Assembly: GCA_020847175.1 (NCBI GenBank) | Contig: JADLCM010000034.1 | Span: forward strand, 62,001-126,000 | Source of the DNA: Phycisphaerales bacterium | GTDB lineage: Bacteria; Planctomycetota; Phycisphaerae; Phycisphaerales; UBA1924 | Direction of reading: 5' to 3' | Length of the DNA: 64,000 nt | In this document: positions 9,018 to 17,651 of the stretch, piece after piece | Numbering within the stretch: the stretch's first letter is position 1 | Layout: each line of letters starts with the position of its first letter | Program-made: the position numbers and the translations under genes | The notes under the pieces: generated by a model | The model's database searches: none | The model's input: only the letters and a program-made list of their open reading frames with translations | Told to the model about the DNA's origin: nothing

Positions 9018-10078
9018 CCAGCGCGCCTCCCCACCCCGCCCCCGCCCCGCCCCCCGCCCCCGCGCGGGAGCCCGTGCTGCGCGTCCGCAACCTCACCACA
9101 CGCTTCCGCACCGAGCGCGGCATGGTGACGGCGGTGGATGACGTCTCCTTCGACCTTTATCCCGGGGAGACGCTGGGCATCGTCGGTGAGAGCGGGTGCG
9201 GCAAGACCGTGACGAGCAAGTCGATCATGCGGCTGCTTCCCGAGAACGTGACGCGGATCGACCCGGCGAGCCGCATCGAGTTCGCGGGCAGGAACCTGGC
9301 GAGCCTGCCCGAGCACGAGCTGCGCAGGGTGCGGGGCGAGAAGATCGCGATGATCTTCCAGGAGCCGATGACGAGCCTCAACCCGGTCTTCCGGGTGGGA
9401 TGGCAGCTGGACGAGGCGCTGCGCCTTCACACTCGTCTCAACCGGGCGGAGCGCCGGGCCAAGGTCATCGAGATGCTCCGGATCGTCGAGATCCCGAGCC
9501 CGGAGAATCGCATGGATGACTATCCGCACCAGCTCTCGGGGGGCATGCGCCAGCGCGTAATGATCGCGATGGCCCTCTGCTGCGAGCCGGACATCCTCAT
9601 CGCGGACGAGCCGACCACCGCGCTCGACGTGACCATCCAGGCCCAGATCCTCGACCTGATGGAGAGCCTCAAGCGCAAGACCCGCACCGCGATCATGCTC
9701 ATCACACACAATCTCGGCGTCGTGGCCCAGGTGTGCGACCGGGTGATGGTCATGTACGCCGGTCGGGTGATCGAGTCGGGCTCGGTGCGCGATATCTTCC
9801 ACCGGGCGCGTCACCCCTACACCCGCGCCCTGCTCGAATCCATCCCCAAGAAGGGCGGGCGGGTGAAAGGGGCGAGGCTTCCGGCGATCGGCGGCATGGT
9901 GCCGAGCCTGTTCAACCTGCCCAAGGGGTGCCGCTTCTCCGACCGGTGCGGGTTCGTGCAGGATCGGTGCCGCGCGGAGGAGCCGACCTTCGGCGAACAC
10001 GGCGCAGCGGCCCACCCGGTGCGCTGCCACTTTCCCATCGAGACGCCCGTGAAGATCAGCGTGAGGGCGGCGCCATGA
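9014..10078 (+). CDS. peptide ABC transporter ATPase, OppD/DppD type
   Basis: The first of two ATPases, 354 residues. An extra Pro/Ala-rich N-terminal tail of about 20 residues precedes the nucleotide-binding domain. Walker A is GESGCGKT, the ABC signature LSGGMRQR, Walker [13 protein letters not shown], and the switch His lies in LITHNLG. The C-terminal oligo_HPY region has the cysteine pattern [14 protein letters not shown] seen in Opp/Dpp ATPases. It starts with ATG overlapping the permease stop by four bases. The 99 bases to the second ATPase show no terminator. Confidence 0.93.
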   Translation: MTSAPPHPAPAPPPAPAREPVLRVRNLTTRFRTERGMVTAVDDVSFDLYPGETLGIVGESGCGKTVTSKSIMRLLPENVTRIDPASRIEFAGRNLASLPEHELRRVRGEKIAMIFQEPMTSLNPVFRVGWQLDEALRLHTRLNRAERRAKVIEMLRIVEIPSPENRMDDYPHQLSGGMRQRVMIAMALCCEPDILIADEPTTALDVTIQAQILDLMESLKRKTRTAIMLITHNLGVVAQVCDRVMVMYAGRVIESGSVRDIFHRARHPYTRALLESIPKKGGRVKGARLPAIGGMVPSLFNLPKGCRFSDRCGFVQDRCRAEEPTFGEHGAAAHPVRCHFPIETPVKISVRAAP

Positions 10079-10177
10079 CCGCAACGATGTCCGCCTTTCG
10101 GCCCCTGTCCCGCGGCCCTGTGCCTCACTGATTCGGCAACCCCCCACCCCTCGTCGCGTTCGACCGGTCCACACCTC

Positions 10178-11158
10178 ATGCCGCTCATCGAAGTCAACAA
10201 CCTCGTCAAGCACTTCCCCGTCCGAGGGGGGGTCTTCAACCAGGTCGTCGCCCACGTTCACGCGGTCGAGGGCGTCAGCCTGTCGATCAACTCAGGCGAG
10301 ACGCTCGGGGTCGTGGGCGAGTCCGGCTGCGGCAAGAGCACGCTGGGCAAGTGCATCATCCGCCTGATCCAGCCGACCGAGGGCCAGATTATCTACGAGG
10401 GCGAGGACATCACCCACCTCGACCACGCCCGGATGATGCCCTTCCGGCGCAAGATGCAGATCCTCTTCCAGGACCCGTACTCGTCGCTCAACCCGCGCTT
10501 CACCGTGCGCGCGGCCCTCCGCGAGGCGATGCTCCTGCACCAGGTGAAGCCCCCCGCCGAGATTGACGCCGAGATCGAGCGGCTGATCTCCCTCGTGGGC
10601 CTCCGGCCCGACGCGGCGGACAAGTTCCCGCACGAGTTCTCCGGGGGCCAGCGGCAGCGCATCGGCATCGCCCGCGCGCTCGCCGTCCAGCCATCCTTCA
10701 TCGTCGCCGACGAACCGGTGAGCGCGCTCGATGTGTCGATCCAGGCCCAGGTGCTCAACCTGCTGATGGACCTTCGCGAGACGTTCGGCCTCACCATGCT
10801 CTTCGTCTCGCATGACCTGAAGGTCATCGAGCACTTCTGCGACCGCGTGGTCGTGATGTACCTCGGGCGCCAGGTCGAGACACTCTCCACCGAAGATCTC
10901 GCGCGCGCCGCTCACCCCTACACGCAGGCCCTTCTGGGCGCCAACCCGATCGACGACCCGGACGACCGGAGGCCGCTGAAGGTGCTCCAGGGTGATGTGC
11001 CCAGCCCGCTTCACCCTCCGCCCGGATGTCCGTTTCAGGGCCGGTGCCCGCTGGTCATGGAACGCTGCCGCCGCGAGATGCCCCCGCTCACCCGACACGG
11101 GCCCGGGCACCTCGTCGCGTGCTGGGCGGCGGAGGGCGGGTCCGAGAACTCAGCCTGA
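10178..11158 (+). CDS. peptide ABC transporter ATPase, OppF/DppF type
   Basis: The second ATPase, 326 residues. It has GESGCGKS (Walker A), FSGGQRQR (signature), [12 protein letters not shown] (Walker B), [10 protein letters not shown] (switch His) and a C-terminal Cys cluster, [15 protein letters not shown]. It forms a heterodimer with the preceding ATPase to power the permease pair. No clear Shine-Dalgarno sequence precedes the ATG. It is the last gene of the transporter operon; 107 bases follow before the next gene. Confidence 0.93.
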   Translation: MPLIEVNNLVKHFPVRGGVFNQVVAHVHAVEGVSLSINSGETLGVVGESGCGKSTLGKCIIRLIQPTEGQIIYEGEDITHLDHARMMPFRRKMQILFQDPYSSLNPRFTVRAALREAMLLHQVKPPAEIDAEIERLISLVGLRPDAADKFPHEFSGGQRQRIGIARALAVQPSFIVADEPVSALDVSIQAQVLNLLMDLRETFGLTMLFVSHDLKVIEHFCDRVVVMYLGRQVETLSTEDLARAAHPYTQALLGANPIDDPDDRRPLKVLQGDVPSPLHPPPGCPFQGRCPLVMERCRREMPPLTRHGPGHLVACWAAEGGSENSA

Positions 11159-11265
11159 CGGCTGCGCCGCTCGCGCCACCTGCGCGGCCCGAACAGGGCG
11201 CCGCCGGCGTGCTCCGCCCGGGGTGGCTTGTGCCTGCGCCCGGACCCGCCGATGAGGCTGCTCTT

Positions 11266-12666
11266 ATGACCGAGTCTCCCGCCCGTTTCGAAGCCGGAGT
11301 TCCCGTCTCCCAGGCGTTGTCCAACACCGCGCTGATCCTCGCCTCGTGCGGGGTGGTGAGCACGGGGTACTACCTCGGCGCATCGTGGCTCGCCACGCCG
11401 GTCCTCGGCATTCCGCTGGGGCTCTTCGCCCTGCCTCTTGTGTACGCCGGGGCCCGGTGGGGAGGGCACGTGCGCCTTCGTTCGCCGCGGCTGCCCGCGG
11501 GGTGTTTCGCGGGGCTTCGCGCGCGGTTGGCCGAGGCGTGGTCCCAGTCGCACCCGTGGGCAGGAGCTTCGGCGCCGTCGGCCGCAGCCGGCTCCGATCG
11601 GTGCCCGGACGCCCCGGACGGGGAGGGTTCATCGGAGCACTCCTTGGCCCCCGTCGGTTCGCGCTTGAGCGCAGATGCGTGGCAGCCGCGCCGGCGCACC
11701 GCGTCACAGGCACGTCTCGGCGTCAGTGAAGACCTCGCGAGCGCGGCGGAGCCCTTCGCACGGCTCGCGACGTGGGTGCGCGTGGAAAGCGGAAGCGACC
11801 CCCAGGCCACGCTGCGCGCGCACGATCTCGATGCGCTCCTCACCAAGCACGGCCAGGGTTTCGAACTGGTCTCCGCCTCCGAAACCGGGGACGACTGGAC
11901 CCGGCCCACGTCGCACACCTATGCCGGCGTCTTTCCGGCGACGATCGAGCCTGGGACGATGCGCTTCGGGCCCGGCGCGCTGAATGAAACGGGATCCGCC
12001 GAGCTCCTCACCGCGCTGGCGGAATCGGTCGCGACGTTTGCGTTCGCCCGCTGTACGTCGGCCGGCGCGCCGGGCGCCCGAGCCGGGCTCGCGCACGCGC
12101 AGGCGGAGGAATCGATGGTTCGGCTGCGCGACCTCGTGATCCGTGCGGCCCTTTGCCGCGAGACCGGACCGGTCGCCCGCGCCGCGGCGTCGGGCGTCTC
12201 GGCGTGGCTCGCGGTCTGGAACGGCGACTGCGATCCCGCGTCGCGCCTCGACGCATTCGAGGCGTGCGTCGTGTCGAGCGGGAGAGAGACCGGCGTGCTC
12301 TTCCGGGCCGCCGCGGGCCGATTCGCCGCGGGACGCGAGTCGGACGCCTTCGTCATGGCCCGCGAAGCCGCGTCGCCGGTCCGCCCTGCGGGAGACGCCC
12401 TCAATCAACTGCCCTTCGTGCAGTCCGAGGTTGAACTCGGCGCTCCAGGCGATGTGATGCTCCTGGGGCGGGTGGCGTCCGGGCTGCACCTGTGCGCCGC
12501 GCTGCTCGATGCGCCGGCCCGCGCCCACCTTCAGGACGATGTGCTCGACGACATGCGGTACTCTCCGTGGCTCGTGGGGCGTGACGACGCCCGGCTTCTC
12601 CTCATGCGCGTGCTGCGGAGCGTAAGCGCGGGGCCCGGTTCAACTTCCGCATCGCAGGCGGCGTAA
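11266..12666 (+). CDS. hypothetical membrane-anchored protein, 466 aa
   Basis: Not recognised. Residues about 18-60 form two close hydrophobic segments (ALILASCGVVSTGYYLG, and GIPLGLFALPLVYAGA). A long soluble part rich in Ala, Arg and Glu follows, with no motif I can name. The frame is open upstream into the transporter ATPase, but the ATG at 11266 follows GATGAGG and starts just before the membrane segments, so I use it. The distal part is helix-like, with a possible alpha-solenoid look. It ends 51 bases before the UbiA-like gene, which has its own -10-like element. Confidence 0.65.
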   Translation: MTESPARFEAGVPVSQALSNTALILASCGVVSTGYYLGASWLATPVLGIPLGLFALPLVYAGARWGGHVRLRSPRLPAGCFAGLRARLAEAWSQSHPWAGASAPSAAAGSDRCPDAPDGEGSSEHSLAPVGSRLSADAWQPRRRTASQARLGVSEDLASAAEPFARLATWVRVESGSDPQATLRAHDLDALLTKHGQGFELVSASETGDDWTRPTSHTYAGVFPATIEPGTMRFGPGALNETGSAELLTALAESVATFAFARCTSAGAPGARAGLAHAQAEESMVRLRDLVIRAALCRETGPVARAAASGVSAWLAVWNGDCDPASRLDAFEACVVSSGRETGVLFRAAAGRFAAGRESDAFVMAREAASPVRPAGDALNQLPFVQSEVELGAPGDVMLLGRVASGLHLCAALLDAPARAHLQDDVLDDMRYSPWLVGRDDARLLLMRVLRSVSAGPGSTSASQAA

Positions 12667-12703
12667 CCGGCACTCTGAGCCGCCTCTCCCGGGCTGCGCC
12701 GTG

Positions 12704-12709
12704 TACCAT
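12704..12709 (+). promoter_or_regulatory. -10 element TACCAT, leaderless start of the UbiA-like gene
   Basis: TACCAT lies eight bases before the ATG at 12718, with no Shine-Dalgarno sequence. Confidence 0.5.
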
Positions 12710-12717
12710 GCCCGCCC

Positions 12718-13701
12718 ATGAGGCGCGTGCTCATCAGGCTGGCGCCGGTGCTTCGGCTCACGCGGGTGTCAACCGCCTTTGCGGCGGTGGGCAATGTCTG
12801 GTTCACCATCCTCTGGACCCGCGCGGCCGAGCAGGAGTCGGGCTCACGATTCGTCGAGACCGCGCCCCTCTGGATCGTGCTGGGCGCAGCGGCCCTCAGC
12901 GCCCTCGGGCTCTTCGCCTTCGGGACCTGCCTGAACGACGTGCTCGACGTGCGGCGTGACCGGGCCCTGCGCCCGGAGCGCCCGGTGCCCAGCGGACGGA
13001 TCTCGCGTGAAGGGGCGAGCGTGCTCGTGGCGGTGTCGCTTCTGCTCGCGGTGGTCGGCTCCATTCCCTTCGGCTCGGCGTCCGTGTCTCTGACCGCGGC
13101 GCTGGCCGCCGCGATTCTCCTCTACAACGCGGCGGGAAAGTTCGTTCCGGGCGTGGGCATGGTGATGCTCGGGCTCATTTACGCCGGGCACATGCTGGTG
13201 CCCAACCCGGACCTGCGCTTCCTGTGGCCGGTGTGGGTGGTGATGACCCACGCGCTGGTGACGGCGTGCGCGGCGCACATCGTGTCGCGGCGCACGCCCC
13301 GGGTTTCACGGCGCGCCGCCTTCGCCGTCGGATTCGGGTGGATCTTCTGGACCGGCGTGCTCGGGACGCTCGCGTGGACGCGCCGCGGCGCGGACAACGA
13401 CACCTGGCCGCATTGGGTTCCCCTCGCCGGGGCCGCGTGGATCGTCCTGCTCGCCGCCGCCTGCGTGCTATGGTGCTCGCAGCGCGTCGCCGCGACGGGG
13501 CCGGGGGTTCGGTCCGGGGAGAAGGTGCACCGCTACGGCGCGCTCTGGCTCACGCTGTACTCGTGCGCCTGGCTGCTTGCCTCGGGGTATATCGGGCACG
13601 GGCTCATCATGGTGGGGCTGGCGGCCTTCGGCCTCGCCGGGATCACGTTCCTGCGCGAGTGGTACGCCCTGCTTGAAGAGCCCGCCGGGTACCGGCGCTG
13701 A
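12718..13701 (+). CDS. UbiA-family prenyltransferase-like membrane protein
   Basis: A polytopic protein of 327 residues with about eight to nine hydrophobic segments. The first UbiA aspartate motif is present as NDVLDVRRDRALRPERP (residues 73-89), placed after the second helix as in the family, which transfers polyprenyl groups to aromatic or other acceptors. The second Asp-rich motif expected after helix six is not visible; that region reads VSRRTPRVSRRAAF. It may use another acceptor, work with altered metal binding, or be inactive. The gene directly precedes a polyprenyl diphosphate synthase, a plausible source of its donor. Confidence 0.75.
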   Translation: MRRVLIRLAPVLRLTRVSTAFAAVGNVWFTILWTRAAEQESGSRFVETAPLWIVLGAAALSALGLFAFGTCLNDVLDVRRDRALRPERPVPSGRISREGASVLVAVSLLLAVVGSIPFGSASVSLTAALAAAILLYNAAGKFVPGVGMVMLGLIYAGHMLVPNPDLRFLWPVWVVMTHALVTACAAHIVSRRTPRVSRRAAFAVGFGWIFWTGVLGTLAWTRRGADNDTWPHWVPLAGAAWIVLLAAACVLWCSQRVAATGPGVRSGEKVHRYGALWLTLYSCAWLLASGYIGHGLIMVGLAAFGLAGITFLREWYALLEEPAGYRR

Positions 13702-13725
13702 GCCCGGCGCTCGGGCAGCCTCGAC

Positions 13726-13731
13726 TACCAT
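13726..13731 (+). promoter_or_regulatory. -10 element TACCAT, leaderless start of the polyprenyl synthase gene
   Basis: TACCAT lies six bases before the ATG at 13738. Confidence 0.5.
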
Positions 13732-13737
13732 TGCCCC

Positions 13738-14628
13738 ATGTCCGCCCCGGCGTCACTTCTTGAGCCGCTGAGCCGGATCGAGCGCGCCCTTGAACGCTCG
13801 ATCACGGCCCAGGCGACCCCCGCCAACCTCGCCGACGCGATGGCGTACGCCCTGCTCGCTCCCGGCAAGCGCGTGCGCCCTCTGCTAGCCTGGCATGCGT
13901 GCGTCGCTGCGGGGGGCGCCGGGCCCGAATCCCTACCCGCCTGCGTGGCGATCGAGTGCGTTCACGCCTTCAGCCTTGTTCACGATGATCTGCCCGCGAT
14001 GGACGATGACGACCTCCGGCGCGGCAGGCCAACCCTGCACATCGCGCGGGGTGAGGCGATGGCCATCCTCGCAGGCGATGCGCTGCTGGCCATGGCCTTC
14101 GGAGAACTGACCGACGGACGGCTGAGCCCCGAACTGGGGGTCGCCCTGTCTCGCGAACTCTTCGAAGGCACGCGCGGCATGATCGCCGGCCAGGTCTTCG
14201 ACACCCTGGGCGACCTTCCCGACCAGCTCTCGGCCCTCGACCAGGTCCGCCTGATCCACGCGAGCAAGACGGGCGCGCTGATCACCGCGGCGTGCCGAAT
14301 GGGCGCCCTGTGCGGCCTGCGCCGCGACGACCCCGGGGCCGCGCAGACGTTCGAGGCCCTGACCGAGTTCGGTCGGCACGTGGGGCTCATGTTCCAGGTT
14401 GTTGACGACCTGCTCGACCTCACCGCGACACCCGAGCACGCGGGCAAGCGCACCAGGAAGGACGATGCCGCAGGCAAGCGGACATTTCCGGGAGTTGCGG
14501 GGGTCGAGGAGACTCAGCGCGAGATCGCTCGACTGCGCAGCGCTGCGGTTGCCGCGCTCGAGCCCGTGCAGGCTCGCGCGGGTGTGCTGCGCGAACTGAT
14601 CGAGTGGCTCGCGGCGCGGACGAAGTGA
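13738..14628 (+). CDS. polyprenyl diphosphate synthase (FPP/GGPP synthase type)
   Basis: A 296-residue trans-prenyltransferase that elongates allylic diphosphates with isopentenyl diphosphate. The first Asp-rich motif is DDLPAMDDDDLRRGRPT (83-99) and the second is FQVVDDLLDLT near residue 220. GKRVRPLL near 43 binds IPP, and HASKTGALI is the conserved lysine region. The four-residue spacing in DDxxxxD is the usual bacterial IspA form. Chain length cannot be fixed; FPP or GGPP is most likely. It follows the UbiA-like gene and is convergent with the SDR at 14649. Confidence 0.9.
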   Translation: MSAPASLLEPLSRIERALERSITAQATPANLADAMAYALLAPGKRVRPLLAWHACVAAGGAGPESLPACVAIECVHAFSLVHDDLPAMDDDDLRRGRPTLHIARGEAMAILAGDALLAMAFGELTDGRLSPELGVALSRELFEGTRGMIAGQVFDTLGDLPDQLSALDQVRLIHASKTGALITAACRMGALCGLRRDDPGAAQTFEALTEFGRHVGLMFQVVDDLLDLTATPEHAGKRTRKDDAAGKRTFPGVAGVEETQREIARLRSAAVAALEPVQARAGVLRELIEWLAARTK

Positions 14629-14648
14629 ACGGCGCGCGAGATGCGGGT

Positions 14649-15473
14649 TCAGTCGAGCGGCTGCCCCCGGCGCGCGGCCATGCGGCGAAGCACCCGGTCG
14701 GCCAGGCGCGGGCAGGCTACCGAAAGCCCGAGCGCCAGGCGCATCGGTGCGCTCAGCCAGACTTCGGGCTTGGGCCTGCGCAGGCACGCCAGCACCTTCG
14801 ACGCCACGCGTTCCGGGGAGTGCATACCTCCACCGGAATCAGGACGATCAAACTTGAGCGCGCCCCCGCTGCGTGAGGCGGCCTCGTCGAAGAGCTCGGT
14901 GCGGGTACCGATGGGGTGGATGGTCGAAGCGCGGATGCCCTTGGCGCGCAGTTCGAGACGGAGCGCCCGGGTCCAATGGTCCTGGGCCGCCTTGCTGATG
15001 GTGTAGGGGCTGTAGAAGGGCAGGCCGATCTTGCTGAGGCAACTGGAGCACGCGATGACGTGCCCGCATTCGGCGGAGGTCATCGCCTCGACCGCCGGGC
15101 GGACAATGTTCACCGTGCCCCAGAAGTTCGTCTCCAGGATCGCCCTGAACTCGGCGTCGGTGGTCTCCAGCGTGGCCTTTTCAAAGGCGTAACCCGCGTT
15201 GGCGAACACGGCGTAGATCGACCCGAACGACGCGATGCAGTCCCCCACCGCGGCGCGGCACGAGGCGGGGTCGGTCACGTCGCAGGGCACAGCAATAGCC
15301 CGCCCGCCGGAGACGCGGATTTCGGCCGCGAGGCGTTCGAGCCGGTCGAGGCGCCGGGCGCAGAGCACCACAGGCATTCCCGCCCCGGCGCACGCGCGGG
15401 CCGTGGCGGCACCGATGCCGCTTGAGGCCCCGGTGATGAGAATCGGCCGGCCGGCAAGGCGGGTGCGCGTCAT
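14649..15473 (-). CDS. short-chain dehydrogenase/reductase
   Basis: A classical SDR of 274 residues. The cofactor-binding GASSGIGAATA starts near residue 15, the structural NAG is in VFANAGYAF, and catalytic Ser plus Tyr/Lys occur in ACSSCLSKIGLPFYSPYTISKAA. The Arg after the first strand (CARRLDR) suggests NADP(H). The substrate is unknown. The C-terminal 40 residues (PEVWLSAPMRLALGLSVA) are hydrophobic and may touch the membrane, as in many DltE-like SDRs. It is convergent with the polyprenyl synthase and 32 bases downstream of the entericidin-like gene on the same strand. Confidence 0.9.
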   Translation of the reverse strand: MTRTRLAGRPILITGASSGIGAATARACAGAGMPVVLCARRLDRLERLAAEIRVSGGRAIAVPCDVTDPASCRAAVGDCIASFGSIYAVFANAGYAFEKATLETTDAEFRAILETNFWGTVNIVRPAVEAMTSAECGHVIACSSCLSKIGLPFYSPYTISKAAQDHWTRALRLELRAKGIRASTIHPIGTRTELFDEAASRSGGALKFDRPDSGGGMHSPERVASKVLACLRRPKPEVWLSAPMRLALGLSVACPRLADRVLRRMAARRGQPLD

Positions 15474-15505
15474 GCCTCACGCCCCCCGCCGGCTGAGGAA
15501 GAGAG

Positions 15506-15649
15506 TCACTTGCCGTCGATCGCCCGCTCGCCCGCTTCCCCGGCTTCCTGGAGGTCTTTGCCCGCGCCCTTCACCGCGTTGCACGCGGCGAGCGAGAGCG
15601 CGAGAACGGCGAAGGCGAGCGTGCCCAGAGCGCGGATGTTGCGACGCAT
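15506..15649 (-). CDS. entericidin-like small lipoprotein, 47 aa
   Basis: A 47-residue protein: basic start (MRRNIRAL), hydrophobic core, lipobox LSLAAC with Cys23, then a short mature part NAVKGAGKDLQEAGEAGE ending in DGK. The length, lipobox and GxGKD motif match the entericidin A/B family, whose E. coli members form an antidote/toxin pair of membrane lipoproteins; planctomycetes and proteobacteria carry many single copies of unknown role. AGGAGA lies seven bases before the ATG, so the start is well supported. It is too short for many gene finders. Confidence 0.82.
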   Translation of the reverse strand: MRRNIRALGTLAFAVLALSLAACNAVKGAGKDLQEAGEAGERAIDGK

Positions 15650-15741
15650 GGTCGTCTCCTAGCCTGCCGGCGCACGCCGCACTCGCGGACCGCGCGCAGG
15701 AAGGTGCAAGCGTAGACCCGCACGCCGGGCCCTCGCCACGC

Positions 15742-15747
15742 TACCAT
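15742..15747 (+). promoter_or_regulatory. -10 element TACCAT, leaderless start of the amidotransferase gene
   Basis: TACCAT lies six bases before the ATG at 15754. There is no Shine-Dalgarno sequence. Confidence 0.5.
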
Positions 15748-15753
15748 CCGCGC

Positions 15754-16476
15754 ATGAGCCGAATTCTCGTGCTGCAGCACTCTGATCACGGACGACCGGG
15801 GCGGTTCGGGACGATCTGGCGTTCGCTGGGGTTCAAACTTGACGTGCGCCGGGCGAGCGACCCCGCGACGCTGCTGCCGACCGATATCGATGATATTCAC
15901 GGGCTGCTCATCCTCGGCGGGCCGCAGAACGTGGATGAAGGGCATCCTTGGATGGACCGCGAGCGGGCCCTGATCCGGCTGGCGCACGCACGCGAGCTGC
16001 CGGTGGTGGGCATCTGCCTGGGGTGCCAGCTGATCGGCGAGGCCCTCGGCGGCGAAGTCAAGAAGTCGCCGGCCCCGGAGCAGGGCTTCATTGACGTATC
16101 GCTGTCGCCTGCGGGGCAGACCGAGACGGTGCTCGCGGGCGTGCCGTGGACCAGCCCAATCGCGCAGTCGCACGCCTACGAGGTGAGCACACTCCCGCCG
16201 GAATCGGTGCTGCTCGGCTCCAGCAAGGGGTGCAAGAACCAGGTCTTCCGGGTGGGCCTCCGCACCTACGCCTTTCAGGGACACATCGAGGCCGACGCGC
16301 AGCTCATCCGCGATCTGAACTCGGACAATGCCTTCAACGCTCGGGCGGGAGTCTCGTGCGCGGAACTGGAGGCGCAGGTCGAGCGCCACGAGGCCAGGTT
16401 CGGCGTGGTCGCGGACCGGATCGTCACCAACCTCGCCACGTACGCCTTCCCGGCGACGGGGCTGCTGCGGGTGTGA
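15754..16476 (+). CDS. class I glutamine amidotransferase (GMP-synthase-like domain)
   Basis: A free-standing 240-residue GATase1 domain. The triad is visible: nucleophile Cys88 in GICLGCQLIGEALGG, and His177 and Glu179 in FQGHIEAD. The oxyanion region LILGGPQNVDE fits. Family relatives such as YfeJ are annotated GMP-synthase-like but lack a synthetase partner, and act on gamma-glutamyl substrates or ammonia transfer; the true substrate here is unknown. No partner synthetase is nearby. The ATG at 15754 is six bases after TACCAT. Confidence 0.88.
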   Translation: MSRILVLQHSDHGRPGRFGTIWRSLGFKLDVRRASDPATLLPTDIDDIHGLLILGGPQNVDEGHPWMDRERALIRLAHARELPVVGICLGCQLIGEALGGEVKKSPAPEQGFIDVSLSPAGQTETVLAGVPWTSPIAQSHAYEVSTLPPESVLLGSSKGCKNQVFRVGLRTYAFQGHIEADAQLIRDLNSDNAFNARAGVSCAELEAQVERHEARFGVVADRIVTNLATYAFPATGLLRV

Positions 16477-16517
16477 GGGGCGGACGCGGGCGAGGGAGCC
16501 GCGGGTTGGTTTCGAGG

Positions 16518-16523
16518 TAGACT
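16518..16523 (+). promoter_or_regulatory. -10 element TAGACT, leaderless GTG start
   Basis: TAGACT lies six bases before the GTG at 16530. Confidence 0.5.
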
Positions 16524-16529
16524 TCCCGC

Positions 16530-17651
16530 GTGATCCTGAGCATCCTTCTTTTGATCCCCGTGTCGATGGTCATTTCGTGGCCCCTCACGCGCCTGATGAT
16601 CCGCCTTGGGTACCGCCTCCGGACGTTTGACACCGAGGCGATCTCCGGGCAGCAGAAGATGGCGCGCCGGCGAATCCCCAACACCGGGGGCGTTGCGATC
16701 ACCGTCGCATTCATTCTTCCGGTGGCAGTCGGCCTCCTCGGCGTCTTCGTCTTCCCCGAGCTCATCATCCGCGTTGTCCCCTCGTCCAGCGAACTGTTCA
16801 ACGGGGTGCGGGCGGAGGCCCCGTCGGCTGCGGGCCTCCTCGCCTGCGTCGGCGCCCTGCACGCGGTCGGCCTCGTCGACGACCGACGCCCGCTTGGGCC
16901 CTGGGTGAAGCTCGCTGTGATGGTGCTCGCGGGCGCCGCGTGCGCACTCGTCACCGGCACTCGGTTGCTCACCCTGGTCGATGCGCGCGTCGGCGGCCCC
17001 TGGCTCTCATTCCTCATCACGGTGGCCTGGTTCGTGCTCATCACCAATGCGATGAACTTCATGGACAACATGGACGGGCTGAGCGCCGGGTGCGCCGCCG
17101 TCGCCTCGGCGTGCTTCCTGGTCGCCACGATCCTGGCGGGCCAGTGGCTCATCGCCTCGATGCTCGCACTCCTGATCGGGGCCCTGCTCGGCTTTCTCCG
17201 ATACAACTTTCCGCCCGCCAGGATCTTCATGGGCGACGGCGGCAGTCTCGTGATCGGCTTCCTGCTGGCCTTTCTCACCGCGCGGACCACCTTTTATGAC
17301 CCCGCCCGCGCCGGCGGCTGGTACGCCCTCTTTATGCCCTTTCTCGTGCTCGCGATGCCGCTGTATGACTTCGTCACCGTCACGGTCGTCCGCCTGGCTC
17401 AGGGCAAGAGCCCCTTCGTGGGCGATCTCAACCATTTCTCCCATCGCCTGCGGCGCCGGGGACTCTCCGGGCGGCAGGTCGCGCTCGTCGTCTACGGCAT
17501 CACCGGCGCAACCGGCATCGCGGGCATTGTCCTGACGATGGCGGATGCCCTCGGCGCGGCGCTCCTTGGGGGCCAGGCGCTGCTCATCCTCTGCACGCTC
17601 GGGCTCTTTGAGTACGCCGCGCGAACGCCCGCGACCGAGGTGACCCCGTGA
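16530..17651 (+). CDS. polyprenyl-phosphate N-acetylhexosamine-1-phosphate transferase, WecA/MraY family
   Basis: A polytopic membrane enzyme of 373 residues, about ten to eleven helices, that moves a sugar-1-phosphate from a UDP-sugar to undecaprenyl phosphate. Key loops are present: GLVDDRRPLGPWVKL (DD), NAMNFMDNMDGLSAG (NxxxxxDxxDG), RIFMGDGGSLVIGF, and the cytoplasmic GDLNHFSHRLRRRGLS with the HxxxR found in WecA. That loop favours WecA/TagO-type over MraY. The start is GTG. It overlaps the O-antigen-ligase-like gene by four bases, so the pair may make a surface glycan. Confidence 0.88.
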   Translation: MILSILLLIPVSMVISWPLTRLMIRLGYRLRTFDTEAISGQQKMARRRIPNTGGVAITVAFILPVAVGLLGVFVFPELIIRVVPSSSELFNGVRAEAPSAAGLLACVGALHAVGLVDDRRPLGPWVKLAVMVLAGAACALVTGTRLLTLVDARVGGPWLSFLITVAWFVLITNAMNFMDNMDGLSAGCAAVASACFLVATILAGQWLIASMLALLIGALLGFLRYNFPPARIFMGDGGSLVIGFLLAFLTARTTFYDPARAGGWYALFMPFLVLAMPLYDFVTVTVVRLAQGKSPFVGDLNHFSHRLRRRGLSGRQVALVVYGITGATGIAGIVLTMADALGAALLGGQALLILCTLGLFEYAARTPATEVTP

